Shown: positions 1-10,621, counted from the stretch's first letter. The stretch is DNA of 64,000 nucleotides from Coffea arabica (GCF_036785885.1 NC_092322.1:14468466-14532465), one strand, 5' to 3'. Notes: generated by a model not told the origin, from the sequence alone. Numbers and translations: made by a program.

Positions 1-1139
1 TCAACTCAATTCAACCAGCAAATGCAAAATTCTGTCACCCAAAATCTCAACAAAGCCTCCAAGTAGATAGTTAATTTCTCAACTCAAAAGCAGAATTCCA
101 GTAATAGCAGTATAGAAATTGGAGAATAACCACACAATCACAATCAGGTAGCCAACCAATTGGAAATATCAAATGCTAATCAAAATACCCCAACCAGTAC
201 CACTGGTGCAAAACATAGTCCAAAATCAATGAAATAGATATAACAGAGCAGAGTAAATGCTACCTATGGCCCCCAATGCATCAGCCAACAGTAGAAGCTA
301 TACAATGCCACACTCGCAACAGATACTCCAACAAAGGCAGCAAATGAACTCAATTGCAACGACTACGGAAGGCAAGTGAAATCAAGAGGCTAAACACACC
401 CAGTAAACCAAAATTAGTTAAGCAACTTCAAGAAGCGATGCAAGGGTCACAATGCCCTTCCGATTCACAAACAACCCAGAAATTGCCCCACAATACCAGA
501 GCACAGCTCCCAACAATGCACCAAAACAACAAATCGAACACACTAAGAGCGGTGCTAGTGCTAATCAAAATAACAAATTTCAGTAATTGGACACAATTCC
601 ACCCACAACCTCAACAACTGTCTCCAATTGGACAGTCAAATACCGAACTCAACCTACCAAAATCAGCAAATGACCATAGAAAAGGGAATTTCCAGCAACA
701 GTAGTTCGGAGACTAACAGGAGCAACACTTTCAGCACAAAAGCCTAACAGTCAATGGTGCATAACAAAAAAATTAAAACAGAGCAAAATTAAAGCAGCCA
801 CAAGAACCTCTTACAAATTGCAACCAGTGGTACACAGAAGCGGCACCTAAATGCCCAACCCAAAATCTCAACGAACGCCCCACAGAAGCAGAAAACCCCA
901 AAATCAACTCCCAATAGCTATCAGAAGGTCTAGAAAATATCAATCTCAAGAATTCAGTAAAATAATTTAGCAGGGGCCCGTAAACCAAAATTCAATATAG
1001 AACCCAGAGTCTCTGCCCAATTCAATCTAGAAATCTATTTCAGAAATAGTACTTCAAAAATAAGTAATTTACCCGAGAAAGTTAGCCAATAAATTGGGAA
1101 AACAAATACCTGCGCCTCATATCAAAGGTACCAAGCAGA

Positions 1140-1850
1140 TGATGGTCGCATGATGGAGGGGCAGTGACCTTGGGTGGCGGAGCTGTGGAGCAGCGGAGCA
1201 GCGGCAGCTAGCGTCGGGAGGTGATGGCTAGTGGAGGAGATGGACTGAAGGGCTGGTGGTGGCGCGTGAGCTAATGCAATGGAGCTCAGAGGAGCTGGAG
1301 GGAGGCACGGCTGCCTGGCTGTGCGGCGCTGAAGAAGAAGAGGAGAGCCCGCGCAAGCGGGTGGCGCTCATCGCAACAGCAGGTGGAGGCGCGCGGTGTC
1401 GGCGTGCGCGTGGACGGCGGCGGGCGCGGGTGGTCTGGTGCGGCGCGAGGGAGATGGGCTGGTCGAGCTGTGCGGAGGAAGGAGGCGGCGTGCTAGGCTG
1501 GCGGACCAGCAGGGGAACAGAGTAGAAGAAAGAAAAAAAAGAGAAAGAAAGAAGAAGAAAGAAAGAAAGAGAAGAAAGAAAAAGAAAGGATTTTTTTTTT
1601 TTTTTTGTTTTTACGTTGACAAGTCAAGAACTAGCTACGGTTAAGGAGAAAGAAAATTTTTTTCCTTTTGATTCCGTATTACTTCCTCTTTTTTTCTTTT
1701 TTCTTTTTTCTTTTTTTTTTTCAAAAATTTTTTTTTTATTCTTTTTTATTTTTATTCTTTTGTAACAAAAAAGAAAGGAGGTAGCTACGGTTAAAAGAAA
1801 TTATATATATATATATATTTTTTTTGAATCCTTACCTTTCCCGCGAACGC
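1140..1850. repeat. GC-rich block, purine tract and T-rich tract of the element
   Basis: A GC-rich stretch (about 1140-1530) is followed by a GAAA-type purine run (about 1527-1590), a T run, and T-rich DNA to about 1740. The same order recurs at 26110-26520, 42830-43700 and 48870-49740, so it belongs to the retrotransposon 3' noncoding region and not to a host gene. Open frames across it in several phases are composition effects. No coding function is proposed. Confidence 0.7.
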
Positions 1851-1852
1851 GA

Positions 1853-2106
1853 CGCGGGCACGTCAAGAGGGCAAGAGAGCTCCCAGAAGTTTCAGAAGTT
1901 TCTGATCGTGAGCGTCCTGCACATCACCACGCGGGCACGTCATGAGGGCAAGAGAGCTCCCAGAAGTTTCAGAAGTTTCTGATCGTGAGCGTCCTGCACA
2001 TCACCACGCGGGCACGTCATGAGGGCAAGAGAGCTCCCAGAAGTTTCAGAAGTTTCTGATCGTGAGCGTCCTGCACATCACCACGCGGGCGCGTCATGAC
2101 TGAAGG
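1853..2106. repeat. 77-bp minisatellite, three units plus a partial
   Basis: The word CGCGGGCACGTCA recurs at 1853, 1930 and 2007, and a one-base variant occurs at 2084, giving an exact 77-bp period. The units are almost identical. The composite element has a single 68-bp unit at the same place (43708 to 43776), lacking a 9-bp duplication, so the array expanded in this copy. The autonomous element carries a related 54-55 bp array at 26529. Confidence 0.9.
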
Positions 2107-2210
2107 TCACCTACAAATCAGCAAAAACGAAAATTAACACCCAAAATCAGTCATATTCAAGGAAGACAGATTTAAACTAACAAATAAAATCAAACAAATA
2201 ACTAAAAGAA

Positions 2211-2261
2211 ATTGGGTTGCCTCCCAATGAGCTCCTTTTTTTAATGTCTTTGGCTAGACAT
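2211..2261 (-). other. Two stem-loops after the element stop codon
   Basis: In the sense (minus) strand, the first hairpin has stem ATGTCT with AGACAT and loop AGCCAA (2244-2261). The second has stem ATTGGG with CCCAAT and loop AGGCAA (2211-2228). The first begins 13 nt after the stop codon of the ORF at 2275. Both occur at the same spacing in the other elements of the window. The GGGAGGCAACCC core is, to my knowledge, a common sequence downstream of pol in Athila-type elements; a role for the fold is inference. Confidence 0.75.
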
Positions 2262-2274
2262 TATCATGTTTTGT

Positions 2275-3309
2275 TCATGGAGGATAAAATCGTGTGGCTC
2301 GTTTTAATACTTCATCCTCTATATAGTCCTGATAACCCTCGTAAATAGAGTAATCCTTGAGCTCACGAGCTACGTGCTTCCATGGACTAGTGAATGGCGC
2401 CAAACGAGTCGATGATAATTTGCATTCTCCATTCACTCCTCCCTCACTTGCATTTATTGGTTCAAGATATCTCGCCATCGCCACTCTTAATTTATTCCTG
2501 TCATGAAATTCAAAATTGTCTGGTATAATAAAGTCAATTTCATTAACAGGAATTGAAGAGTAAGAGTCAGGAGAATAGTGATAAAGGAGTGGAGGGGATG
2601 TCACCGCATTTGGAGATTGTTCACTGGATTCATTCACTTGAATGAGTTGATCCTGGAGTCTCATTTTTTGCACTTCAACTTCCTTTTCAACTGCATCTTT
2701 AAATCCATTTCCTTGAAACTCTTGCAATTCCATGTCACTTCGCCAGATAATTGCACTCTCATCTCCTTCAAGATTGATATTGATTTGTGAGGGCAATTCT
2801 TCAATGTGAGAAGTTAATCGCTCTATCCTGGATGTCAATTGACGCATTTGATCCGCCAGGTCGCGAAGGCTCGCTTGTGTCTTCTGATGAAATCGATTTA
2901 GGCTCGCTTGTGTCTCCTGATGAAATCGATTTGAATTAGCAATTAGTAAACCTATCATTTCTTCAAGAGACATACCTGACACGAAGGATGATTGCTGAGA
3001 CTCTTCCTGTTGAAAATCCATTGGCCCGGTTGCATAATCAAAATTGGAATTATCCCACCATTCTTGATCATACCCGTTTGAATAAGGGTCATACTGCGTT
3101 TGATATTGGGGTGAAAAATCTCCAAAAGTATCAATTGGAGCACTTAGATTATCTTGAAATGCGGGGCATGTGTCAGTTGAATAATTTGAGTCAAAATAAG
3201 TTCCACAATTTGCAACAGCCCATTGATCATTAGGAGAAACATGAGTCTCATAACCCCATTCAGGAACAAAGTCCAGTCTATCATCAAAATATGGAATGTT
3301 AGCAGCCAT
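2275..3309 (-). CDS. Gag-tail-like protein of a non-autonomous Athila-type element
   Basis: This is a 344-residue open frame with no stop, encoded by the non-autonomous element 109 nt inside its 5' LTR. Residues around 75-190 align by eye with the part of the 1808-residue gag-pol (26842-32268) that follows the zinc knuckle. Shared landmarks are YDPYSN, a Q-rich and S-rich linker, S-EE-[LM]-[IL]-AN, a predicted coiled coil, and an LPSQ motif. An 11-residue unit, RFHQETQASLN, is repeated once. The gag core, CCHC knuckle and all enzymatic domains are absent. The C-terminal 100 residues match nothing I recognise. Intactness here, against three nonsense codons in each copy of the composite element, suggests a recently functional protein. 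It might interact with Gag of the autonomous element, but that is inference. Confidence 0.7.
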   Translation of the reverse strand: MAANIPYFDDRLDFVPEWGYETHVSPNDQWAVANCGTYFDSNYSTDTCPAFQDNLSAPIDTFGDFSPQYQTQYDPYSNGYDQEWWDNSNFDYATGPMDFQQEESQQSSFVSGMSLEEMIGLLIANSNRFHQETQASLNRFHQKTQASLRDLADQMRQLTSRIERLTSHIEELPSQININLEGDESAIIWRSDMELQEFQGNGFKDAVEKEVEVQKMRLQDQLIQVNESSEQSPNAVTSPPLLYHYSPDSYSSIPVNEIDFIIPDNFEFHDRNKLRVAMARYLEPINASEGGVNGECKLSSTRLAPFTSPWKHVARELKDYSIYEGYQDYIEDEVLKRATRFYPP

Positions 3310-3395
3310 AAAAAAATAAAAAATAAATAAGAGAAAAATAAATTAGAAATGAAAACAAAGTGAACTCAAAAATAAACAAATTAATCTGACACCAG

Positions 3396-3413
3396 CCCCC
3401 AGCAACGGCGCCA
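3396..3413 (-). other. Primer binding site, tRNA-Asp type
   Basis: Read on the minus strand, this 18-nt site is TGGCGCCGTTGCTGGGGG. It differs at two positions from the perfect tRNA-Asp complement seen in the autonomous element (32339-32356). It lies 5 nt inside the LTR end. A tRNA-Asp primer is typical of the Athila lineage. Confidence 0.8.
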
Positions 3414-3418
3414 AAAAT

Positions 3419-4842
3419 TGACAGGTTGTCGAAGCGTGTGCAATAATAAATACCTGCTCAAACTAAAAGTAATTTCTGTAGATAGTGGTAAGCAGGGTCG
3501 AATCCACAGGAACTGGGAGTAATTGTTTCTTTTCAAGTTCACAGTAACAAAGGGGGTGTTTTTGTGCAGAAGGTGACAATAAAAGAAGTTCAAATAAAAT
3601 CTAAGAAACTACTAGAAATTAAATAACGAATTACTAAAATCAAATGAGTGATAATTAAGGATCTAGCCAAGGAATAACTTCAGCAATGGTTCACCTAATT
3701 GATCATCGATAAGCAAAGGCAATTCCAATTATTTACTAATAAATAGGTTATAACTGCCAAACAAGCGATGACAGTCAACCCCTCCTTATTGTGTCGGTGA
3801 TCAAGGTACGCCCGTTAATCACTTCTCTAATTGGAAAATAATTCTAGGTACGCCCATAGAATTTAATTCCCCAATTGCCTTATGTATTAGAGGAGCCCTA
3901 TTCTAACCAAATAACGCACTACCAGGGTTATTTTAGATTAGCCCGCGTATTCCCCTGACACGAACCCAATCATGCCAGTTGTCACTATTTTGAGGCAATT
4001 AAACAATTACGGATTTAACGTCTCAATTGACAATAGATTATCAAATTAACTAATTATCCGGATCCAAAACAATCAATTAATTAAACAATCATAAGCACTG
4101 CAACCAAGGAATATGCGAATACCAATAAATAAAGGAAAAGATAAAATTAAATCGATCTCACAATTTTTAGACGATCCAAAGCATCCGTTGCTCCTTAACT
4201 AGAAAAAGGGATTTAGCTCATTATTGATGAGGAAAACCCATGCAAAATCGATGAACAAAATCCACACAAAAGTGAAGCAAGAATCGCGGCCATTGTCAGG
4301 GAGCAATACTACTCAGAGCCACGACGGAAAGTCAAAGAGCACAAAGCAAAGAAAAAGGAATAGTCCAATACTTTTCTTTTGCTCCTGACATTCACGAAGG
4401 AAGAAAACAACTACTAAGAGTCTTTACTACAACCGAAGAAGAAATGTCAAAAGACTAAAAGCTAACTACTGAAGATTGGTTTTCCCCTCTGCACCATTCG
4501 TTCCTATCTAATCATCTCTAAGGCCTTCCTGTGCGGCGGCCCCTTCCTCCGGAGGAAGAAGCAGACTCCTCACTTCAGCCCTTCATTGCTCCTTTTAATG
4601 CTTTTGTCTTCGGCAATTACTAAAATGGACATAAGTTTGCCTTTGCCAACAATGCCCCTGGGATAAGCTCTGTGCCTTAGACTCCTTTTCTGTCAAATTA
4701 GCACTTGTTATCATATTTTCGTTCTACTCCCTGGAATATATGCCAAACACTAAAAATGAGTAGAATCCAACAATTAATCCACATCGGGTCAGGTAATAGG
4801 GAAAATTAATAATAAAATAAATGATAAAATTACACCCTATCA
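3419..4842 (-). repeat. 5' LTR of the left element
   Basis: This 1424-bp LTR begins TGACAGG and ends CCTATCA on the plus strand. It carries twin hairpins. The first is at 3797-3822: stem GTGATCAA with TTAATCAC around loop GGTACGCCCG, where the one C-A mismatch is a G-U pair in sense RNA. The second is at 3840-3863: stem AATTCTA with TAGAATT. It is the same subfamily as the LTR at 62431-63819. Confidence 0.9.
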
Positions 4843-4898
4843 AATTGACTGAATGTAAAGAGACGGTGTGATCCAAAAACACCAAATACAAACTAGAA

Positions 4899-5443
4899 TT
4901 ATGTGGCACTTAAAAAAATTGTAGGACTGGGAGGATCTGGAATATCAACAGTTCCTTCAAGCATCATCAGAACTTTCTTCATGGATGGACGAAGTGCTGG
5001 CTCATCCTGGATGCACCAGAGAGATATCTTTATCAGTCTTTCCAATTTTCTCATATCAACAATCTCATGATTACCAACCGATATGTGCAGCTTTCCAGCA
5101 TCAAAACAATGATAAGCTCATTCTTTAAGAACAGCTTCACTCCCTGAATAGCTCTCGTCTGGTCCTTTTTGGCAGCGTATCATCTCCAACAGCACAACTC
5201 CAAAGCTGTAAACATCTGCTTTAATCGTCACAGGCAAGTTCCGATACCATTCTGGAGTAACGAAGCCTTTTGTTCCTCCAAAGGCTGTGTAAGTTCTGGT
5301 TTGATCATGCTTGAATAGCTTTGCTAGCCCAAAATCAGCAATCTTGGCACATATGTTTTCATCCATGAGTATATGCGCAGGTTTGATGTCACAATGGATC
5401 ATCTGTGTCTCACATTCTTCATGTAAGTAAAGAATACCTCTTG
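4899..5443 (-). pseudogene. Truncated G-type lectin receptor kinase, C-terminal kinase lobe
   Basis: The fragment covers the second half of a kinase domain and is closely related to the three full genes in this window. It retains the HCDIKP catalytic loop with its aspartate, DFG (IADFGLAK), the APE-like TPEW, and the C-terminal subdomains. A TGG-to-TGA change (plus-strand TCA at 5118-5120) stops the frame where the paralogues have tryptophan followed by AYQCF; homologous sequence continues to a normal stop at 4899. Similarity to the paralogues ends abruptly near 5443, so the lectin, EGF, PAN and transmembrane segments and the N-lobe are missing. It is probably a relic of tandem duplication and not expressed as a receptor. 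Confidence 0.9.
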
Positions 5444-5796
5444 ATGATTCGGCTTGATTTCGTCTAGCTCAAGTGGCAAATCGAGTCAAGCTCTAACTTT
5501 AAAAAGCTATACTCAAGATTTTTGTTTTGTCAACCCCAATCATGTTTATTTATTAGTTAATTTTAGTATTTAGTATTTAGTTTTAGTTTTATTTAATTTT
5601 TTAAATTTTTTAGTTTTTTTATTTAATTTTGAACCTCTAATTTTTTTAGTCGAGTTAATTTCAGCTCGATTCAATTACATTCCTATGCAAAATTATATGT
5701 AATGTTATTGTAAAGATGTATTATAGTGTATTGCATAGTTTCTTCAATACCAAATTGACAATTTTGATATATCTTTGGATGATATTTTAAAATTTC
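5444..5796. other. Diverged intergenic DNA shared with the flank of the second kinase gene
   Basis: No gene is seen. AT-rich DNA here resembles 19200-19560, including a phrase like CGATT(C/A)CAT(C/T)CCTATGCAAAA near 5670 and 19455. It therefore belongs to the segment duplicated with the receptor-kinase genes. Confidence 0.5.
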
Positions 5797-6997
5797 TGAT
5801 AGGATGTAATTCGTTATTAAATTTATGGTTAATTTTCCCTTTATGCTTGCCAAATATTGTTTTAATTGTAGGATTCTACTTATATTTAGTATTTTGACCT
5901 AATTATAGGAGGTGGAGCAGAAAAATGCTAAAAATGGCGATTTTCTTGAAGTCATGGGATTTTCTTGAAGGCAATATCGGTGGTTGCCTTATTTTTTCTT
6001 ATTTTTTTATTCGGTTAGGAAACTGGCTAGTATATAGACTTGTCACATAGGTTTTCATTAGGCAGGCTGGTTGGCCACAAGGCAGAAGCAAGTCATCTTC
6101 TTCATCCTTTACTTTTTCATTCTAACAAATATCATATCGTTTCAGGGAAAAGATTGATGTCAATGAATTCAACTTATTCCTGTAGAAATTTTTCTATGAG
6201 ACATGGCTAAATTTCTAATCTAGTCAAAGATCTATTCAATGGCACAGTCCTGAACAACTGTGAGATCGAACTAATCTCAACTTGTTCCTTCAATTTATTG
6301 ATATTTGTGCATTCTCTATTTCAATTTCTCGAGATTATTTTGTTAACTGAATATCAAGGGCCCGATATTCAAAGTGATCTAATAATCTATTACCAAATTA
6401 ATCAACTAAATTCGTAATTGTTTACTCGATTAATATTAGTGGTAACTAGCATTTACACACGTTAAAGGAACGTGCAATCTAATTTAAATAACCCTCTTAG
6501 TGTGTTATTGATTCAGGTTAGGCTTTTCTAAATTCTTAATACAATTGAGAAATTAAATCCTACGATCGTACCTAAGGTTATTTCATGATTAGGGGTGATC
6601 AATGGTCGTACATTGATTACCAATAAACTAAGGAAAAATTGGTCTTCAGAGCTTATTGACGACTATAACTAACCTGTTAATTAATTAAGCAAACCATCTT
6701 TGCATCAATGATCGGATGAATGGACTATGTCTAAGAGGTTGTATCTTTGGCTAGAGTTTGTCTACCATCGATTTAATTCCTAATTACTTTCGTGAATTGT
6801 TTTATTAACTGGTTATGTATTTATTTTTGTTTGAGTTATTTAATTATCCCCAATTTTATAAAAATCCCCCTTACTCTGCACTCTAAAAGAAATAAATTAT
6901 CTCCAATCCCTGTGGATTCGACCATACTCACTGTATATACAAAATTTATATTTTTATTAAGTAGGTATTTATTATTATACAAGGTCGACACCTGTCA
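5797..6997 (+). mobile_element. Solo LTR, Athila-like
   Basis: A 1201-bp LTR in plus orientation starts TGATAGG and ends CCTGTCA. It is flanked by a perfect 5-bp target duplication ATTTC (5792-5796 and 6998-7002). No internal sequence remains, so it formed by LTR-LTR recombination. Its hairpin at 6595-6620 has stems GTGATCAA and TTGATTAC around TGGTCGTACA, with one G-U pair. Confidence 0.92.
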
Positions 6998-7484
6998 ATT
7001 TCAGAATATATGATTTAAGAAAAGAAGAAGTTAGAAGATTAACCTGGACAATGCAAAATTTTAGACAGTTTCCGAATATTTTGCCTTTCTGATATCCAGA
7101 AATTAAACCCCCGCCAGGTTCAGTGGGCCGAATCAATTTGGGCTTCATGGACTTAGTTGTCTATAACATAACATTGCTCTGGATCTTTCACAGTGGTATC
7201 CACTTGAATCCTCAGTGATTAATTCAGAAAGTTTTTGACAGAATAGCTTGTAATCAACTGTAAAATGATAGCAAAAGCAAAACAAATTTCAACCGACCAT
7301 GACAAGAACCAGGCTGGTAATAAGCACCATCCACTTCTAATGACATCAATAATCTCAACCACCGGTAGTGAAAGCTAAAGAAACACATAAAAATGATAAT
7401 CCAACAACGAAGTTTATTTTCCACAAAATACATGACAGAAATAGATCGGATGTGAAACTAGAAAAAGCCAAATACAAACTACAA
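6998..7484. other. 3' flank of the first full kinase gene
   Basis: No gene is seen. The stretch from 7003 (CAGAATATATGATT) onward resembles 19577-19870 downstream of the second kinase gene, which supports duplication of gene plus 3' flank as one unit. Confidence 0.5.
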
Positions 7485-9827
7485 TTATATGGCAATTAAA
7501 AAAGATGTAAGGCTGGGAGGATCTGGAATATCAACAGTTCCTTCGAGCATCAGAAGAACTTTCTTCATGGATGGACGAAGAGCTGGCTCATCCTGGACGC
7601 ACCAGAGAGCTATCTTGACCATTCTTTCCAGTTCTCTCACGTCATCAACCTCCTGATCACCAACCAATTTATATAGCTCTCCAGCCTCAAAACACTGATA
7701 AGCCCATTCTTCAAGAATTGCTACACTCTCGGGACTGGTACAGTCTACGCTTTTTCGGCAGCATATGATTTCTAACAGCACAATTCCGAAGCTGTAAACA
7801 TCTGCTTTAACTGTCACACGCAAGTTCCTGAACCATTCTGGTGCAACATAGCCTCTTGTTCCTCGTACTCCTGTATAAGTTCTGGTTTGATCATTTTTCA
7901 ACAGCTTTGCCAATCCAAAATCAGAAATCTTGGCACATCTGCTTTCATCCATGAGTATATTCTGAGGTTTGATGTCACAGTGGATGATTTGTGTCTCACA
8001 TTCTTCATGTAAGTAAAGAATACCTCTAGCAATGTCACAGGCAATTTTCATTCTTTCGTCCCAAGTTGGATGGTTCTCTGGTTTGTGCAGGAATTTTTCC
8101 AAAGATCCGTTGCTCATGTACTCATAAACTAGAAGCCTCTTAGCTCCATCCAGGCAGTATCCAAGTAGCTGGACGAGATTACGATGATGTGTTTTCCCAA
8201 TCACCGAGATTTCATTCTGAAACTCTTTTTCTCCTTCTGTTAATACTTTCTCAAGTTTCTTCACGGCCACAACCTTGTTGGAATTTGGCAAAATCCCTTT
8301 GTACACGGTCCCAAATGCTCCTTTGCCCAACTCTTCTCTGAATTCATTTGTTGCCTGCTCTAGCTCAGCAAAGGTGAAGGCCCTTGAAGCCACATTCTCA
8401 ACAAATTCGACATTTCCCTTTCCCAGTATTTGTTTATAGCCCCATGCCCGATTTCTGTGAACATAGACTCCAGCAACTACAGAGATCAAGACTCCAAAAA
8501 CAGCAAGTGAAATCCCAATTTTCGCGATATAGACACGGACTTCTTCCTTTCTGTTTTTCTGAGGACTACTTTGAATCACACCTTCATTGTTATTTGCAGG
8601 ATTGCCTACCTTGACAAGAGCAACATTCAAGTCATCTGCTCTTCTTCCATATGTCAATGGGAGTTTTTGCTTCTTGCAATGTCCATCTTTGAAAAATGCT
8701 GCTTCACAGTTGCAATCTTCAAGACAAGCCTTTGCACAATCTTCTCTCGTGCTTGTTTCCAATCTGAAAAAGGTGCTATCGTCCCATGCAGTGTGTTCCA
8801 AGGACTCAATGGTGTAATTGACATTTGAATTCGTGGAACTGCAACTATCTGGAACAAAACTACTCTTACAGCCCAAGCTCCAATTGCCTTGATTGACAAA
8901 CTGAAATCCAGGAAGACATTTGCATTCGACCAAGTCATCGATTTTAGTACAGAAGGCATTGAACCCACAAAGGCCTTTAGGAACACAATTATCAGTTGAA
9001 GATTCCCATATGATTGACCAATTGCCCCCCTGATCTATCGAATGAGAATACAATCGGAAAATACCATCCACATCAATCTTCATCAAATAGATCATCTCGT
9101 TCTTAGGATGTCCTCCATCAGAAATATTCTTCACTATATTGACACTTGAATTGATCAAGTACAGGTGCGCATCATCCTCGAGATTTAGAGTCATATTTGG
9201 CCCGTCTCCATCAGTTGTAGACGTCCAGTAAGAATTTTCCGCAACATCTCCTGTGCCCACAGGGTACTGTACAAGGTTTCCATCTTTCTGCATCTTCAGA
9301 CGAAAATTCCCCCTTGAATCATCAGTTTCTGAAGCACTGGATATCAGCTCCTGACCAGCAATCAATTGCTGACGAGGCAATAAACTATTAGTCGGATGCT
9401 CGAAACTTTGCCATATGATTTCCTTATCAGAATTGTATAACACAAAATTTCCAGATTCCAACATGGAAGCTGAAGAAATAGGTTGAGAAGGATAAACAAC
9501 GGTTATGTTTTGGCCTTCTGGCTGTTGCAAAATTAGCCTTCCATCTGTAGATAAAATCAGTGAAACGTTGCTCGAAAAGATGGGGCTGTCCCTGTTGGCA
9601 GTCCAAACAGCAGTTTTTTGGGGAATTCCAGCAAGAAAAACCCCCACAGCATAGCCATCGCGTTGCTGATAGAATCCACTGGCAAATAGTCCTGATTGCG
9701 ACAGCCATGATGAAGAGTTGCCAGTGGGTGCTAGAGAAGAACCTAAGGTGATGTTAAGAGGCCTTCGTTGAGATGCTATTCCTGAATAGAATCCTGATAA
9801 TAGGAGAAAGAGCAGGAAAGCAGCCAT
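7485..9827 (-). CDS. G-type lectin S-receptor-like serine/threonine kinase, copy A
   Basis: The predicted plasma-membrane receptor kinase has 780 residues from the chosen start. Domains in order are: signal peptide (about 1-20); B-lectin domain (about 25-155, with VWTANRDSP and SGNFVLY); EGF-like/S-locus segment (about 280-310, CLPGFQF); PAN/apple cysteine cluster (about 350-400); transmembrane helix (about 433-457); and kinase with GKGAFGTVYKG, VAVKK (Lys about 523), HCDIKPQN (Asp618), DFG and APEW. All catalytic residues are present. An upstream in-frame ATG at 9947 would add 40 residues, but I prefer 9827 because the paralogues start at the equivalent MAAF and the added segment precedes the signal peptide. 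The gene is intronless, as is usual in this subfamily. The ligand is unknown; such receptors act in immune or stress signalling in other plants. Confidence 0.93.
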   Translation of the reverse strand: MAAFLLFLLLSGFYSGIASQRRPLNITLGSSLAPTGNSSSWLSQSGLFASGFYQQRDGYAVGVFLAGIPQKTAVWTANRDSPIFSSNVSLILSTDGRLILQQPEGQNITVVYPSQPISSASMLESGNFVLYNSDKEIIWQSFEHPTNSLLPRQQLIAGQELISSASETDDSRGNFRLKMQKDGNLVQYPVGTGDVAENSYWTSTTDGDGPNMTLNLEDDAHLYLINSSVNIVKNISDGGHPKNEMIYLMKIDVDGIFRLYSHSIDQGGNWSIIWESSTDNCVPKGLCGFNAFCTKIDDLVECKCLPGFQFVNQGNWSLGCKSSFVPDSCSSTNSNVNYTIESLEHTAWDDSTFFRLETSTREDCAKACLEDCNCEAAFFKDGHCKKQKLPLTYGRRADDLNVALVKVGNPANNNEGVIQSSPQKNRKEEVRVYIAKIGISLAVFGVLISVVAGVYVHRNRAWGYKQILGKGNVEFVENVASRAFTFAELEQATNEFREELGKGAFGTVYKGILPNSNKVVAVKKLEKVLTEGEKEFQNEISVIGKTHHRNLVQLLGYCLDGAKRLLVYEYMSNGSLEKFLHKPENHPTWDERMKIACDIARGILYLHEECETQIIHCDIKPQNILMDESRCAKISDFGLAKLLKNDQTRTYTGVRGTRGYVAPEWFRNLRVTVKADVYSFGIVLLEIICCRKSVDCTSPESVAILEEWAYQCFEAGELYKLVGDQEVDDVRELERMVKIALWCVQDEPALRPSMKKVLLMLEGTVDIPDPPSLTSFLIAI

Positions 9828-10269
9828 GTATGGAAATTGGAAGATGGAAGCAAAGAGAAACTGCTTTTTTCTTGCTTTTCTGTTTATGCTCGGTTTCATT
9901 GCACTTGCTTTCTTAATATAAATAAGAGTTGCATAGAGATTTGGCATGATTGACTTCTGAAGTCTTTCTAATGCTCAGGTTTACTGGGGCGGAAAAGGTT
10001 GTACCAGCGTTTCTTACTTCTCCTCGTGTAGCTAATATTTCAGTTGACAACTTTTAACTTTCATTTGTGGAAAGACTTCGATAGAAAACCTACCACACAA
10101 AAAAACTTCTCCTGACTACTAGTAGTATAATGGACTTTGAAGTCATAGTAGTATTAAACCTTAAACATTAACAGATCAATTCCACCGGATATCCAAGATG
10201 ATTAAGTAAGTAAATGGTACGACGTTGCCTAATCTTTTTCACATGAAACTGCTAATTGTGACTTGTAAC
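9828..10269. promoter_or_regulatory. 5' flank and promoter region of kinase copy A
   Basis: The first 100 bp upstream of the ATG are similar to the leaders of the other two full kinase genes; on the minus strand each has GCA(A/T)(C/G)AAACC-like sequence and CCATACATGGCTGC at the start. An AT-rich element around 9912-9926 could be a TATA box but is not a good consensus. No separate gene is seen. Confidence 0.4.
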
Positions 10270-10621
10270 CATGGTTCAAAGTCGCGGTTGCTGTTGCGGT
10301 AGCGGCCGGGACTGTTCCACGTCGATTTCGGCATATCGGTCTCAATCTCGGAGACACACAAATTTTTGAAATATTTAATATTCTAAAAATTATAAAAAAT
10401 ATGATAATTAAAAATAATTAAAAAATTAGTAAAAATAATAAAAATTCGAGTTGACTCGAGATGATTTGAAGTGATTCGATGTGATTCAACTGTTTCAATT
10501 ATTCATGGTAATGTTTCGACGAGTCAAATATTTCAGAATCATATCGTCTCGATATCGTATCGAGAAAGTCCGACACGGTGATGGCTCGGTCCAGGCGACT
10601 TGACCGAGTCTTTGAACCATG
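10270..10621. mobile_element. MITE-like element with terminal inverted repeats
   Basis: The ends are exact inverted repeats, CATGGTTCAAAG and CTTTGAACCATG, 352 bp apart. They are flanked by TAAC on both sides (10266-10269 and 10622-10625), which may extend to GTAAC depending on where the ends are set. The inside is noncoding with GC-rich ends and an AT-rich centre. The superfamily cannot be assigned because the length of the target duplication is ambiguous. Confidence 0.65.

Larger units (their letters stand above)
1..4842 (-). mobile_element. Non-autonomous Athila-like LTR retrotransposon, 5' part
   Basis: The element reads on the minus strand, so its 5' LTR is on the right (3419-4842) and its 3' end lies beyond the left edge of the window. 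In sense order it shows the 5' LTR, a tRNA-Asp type primer site at 3396-3413, a 344-codon ORF (2275-3309), two stem-loops (2211-2261), a GC-rich minisatellite (1853-2106), a T-rich and purine-rich tract, a GC-rich block (about 1140-1530) and A-rich noncoding DNA. It matches the internal regions of the composite element at 39077-52420 throughout, but no protease, RT or integrase frame is present. The right end abuts host DNA 56 bp from the stop codon of a receptor-kinase pseudogene. The target duplication cannot be tested because the left end is missing. Confidence 0.85.

Noticed and set aside
9828..9947. N-terminal 40-residue extension of kinase copy A
   Set aside because: The paralogues start at the equivalent internal methionine, and the extension would bury the signal peptide.
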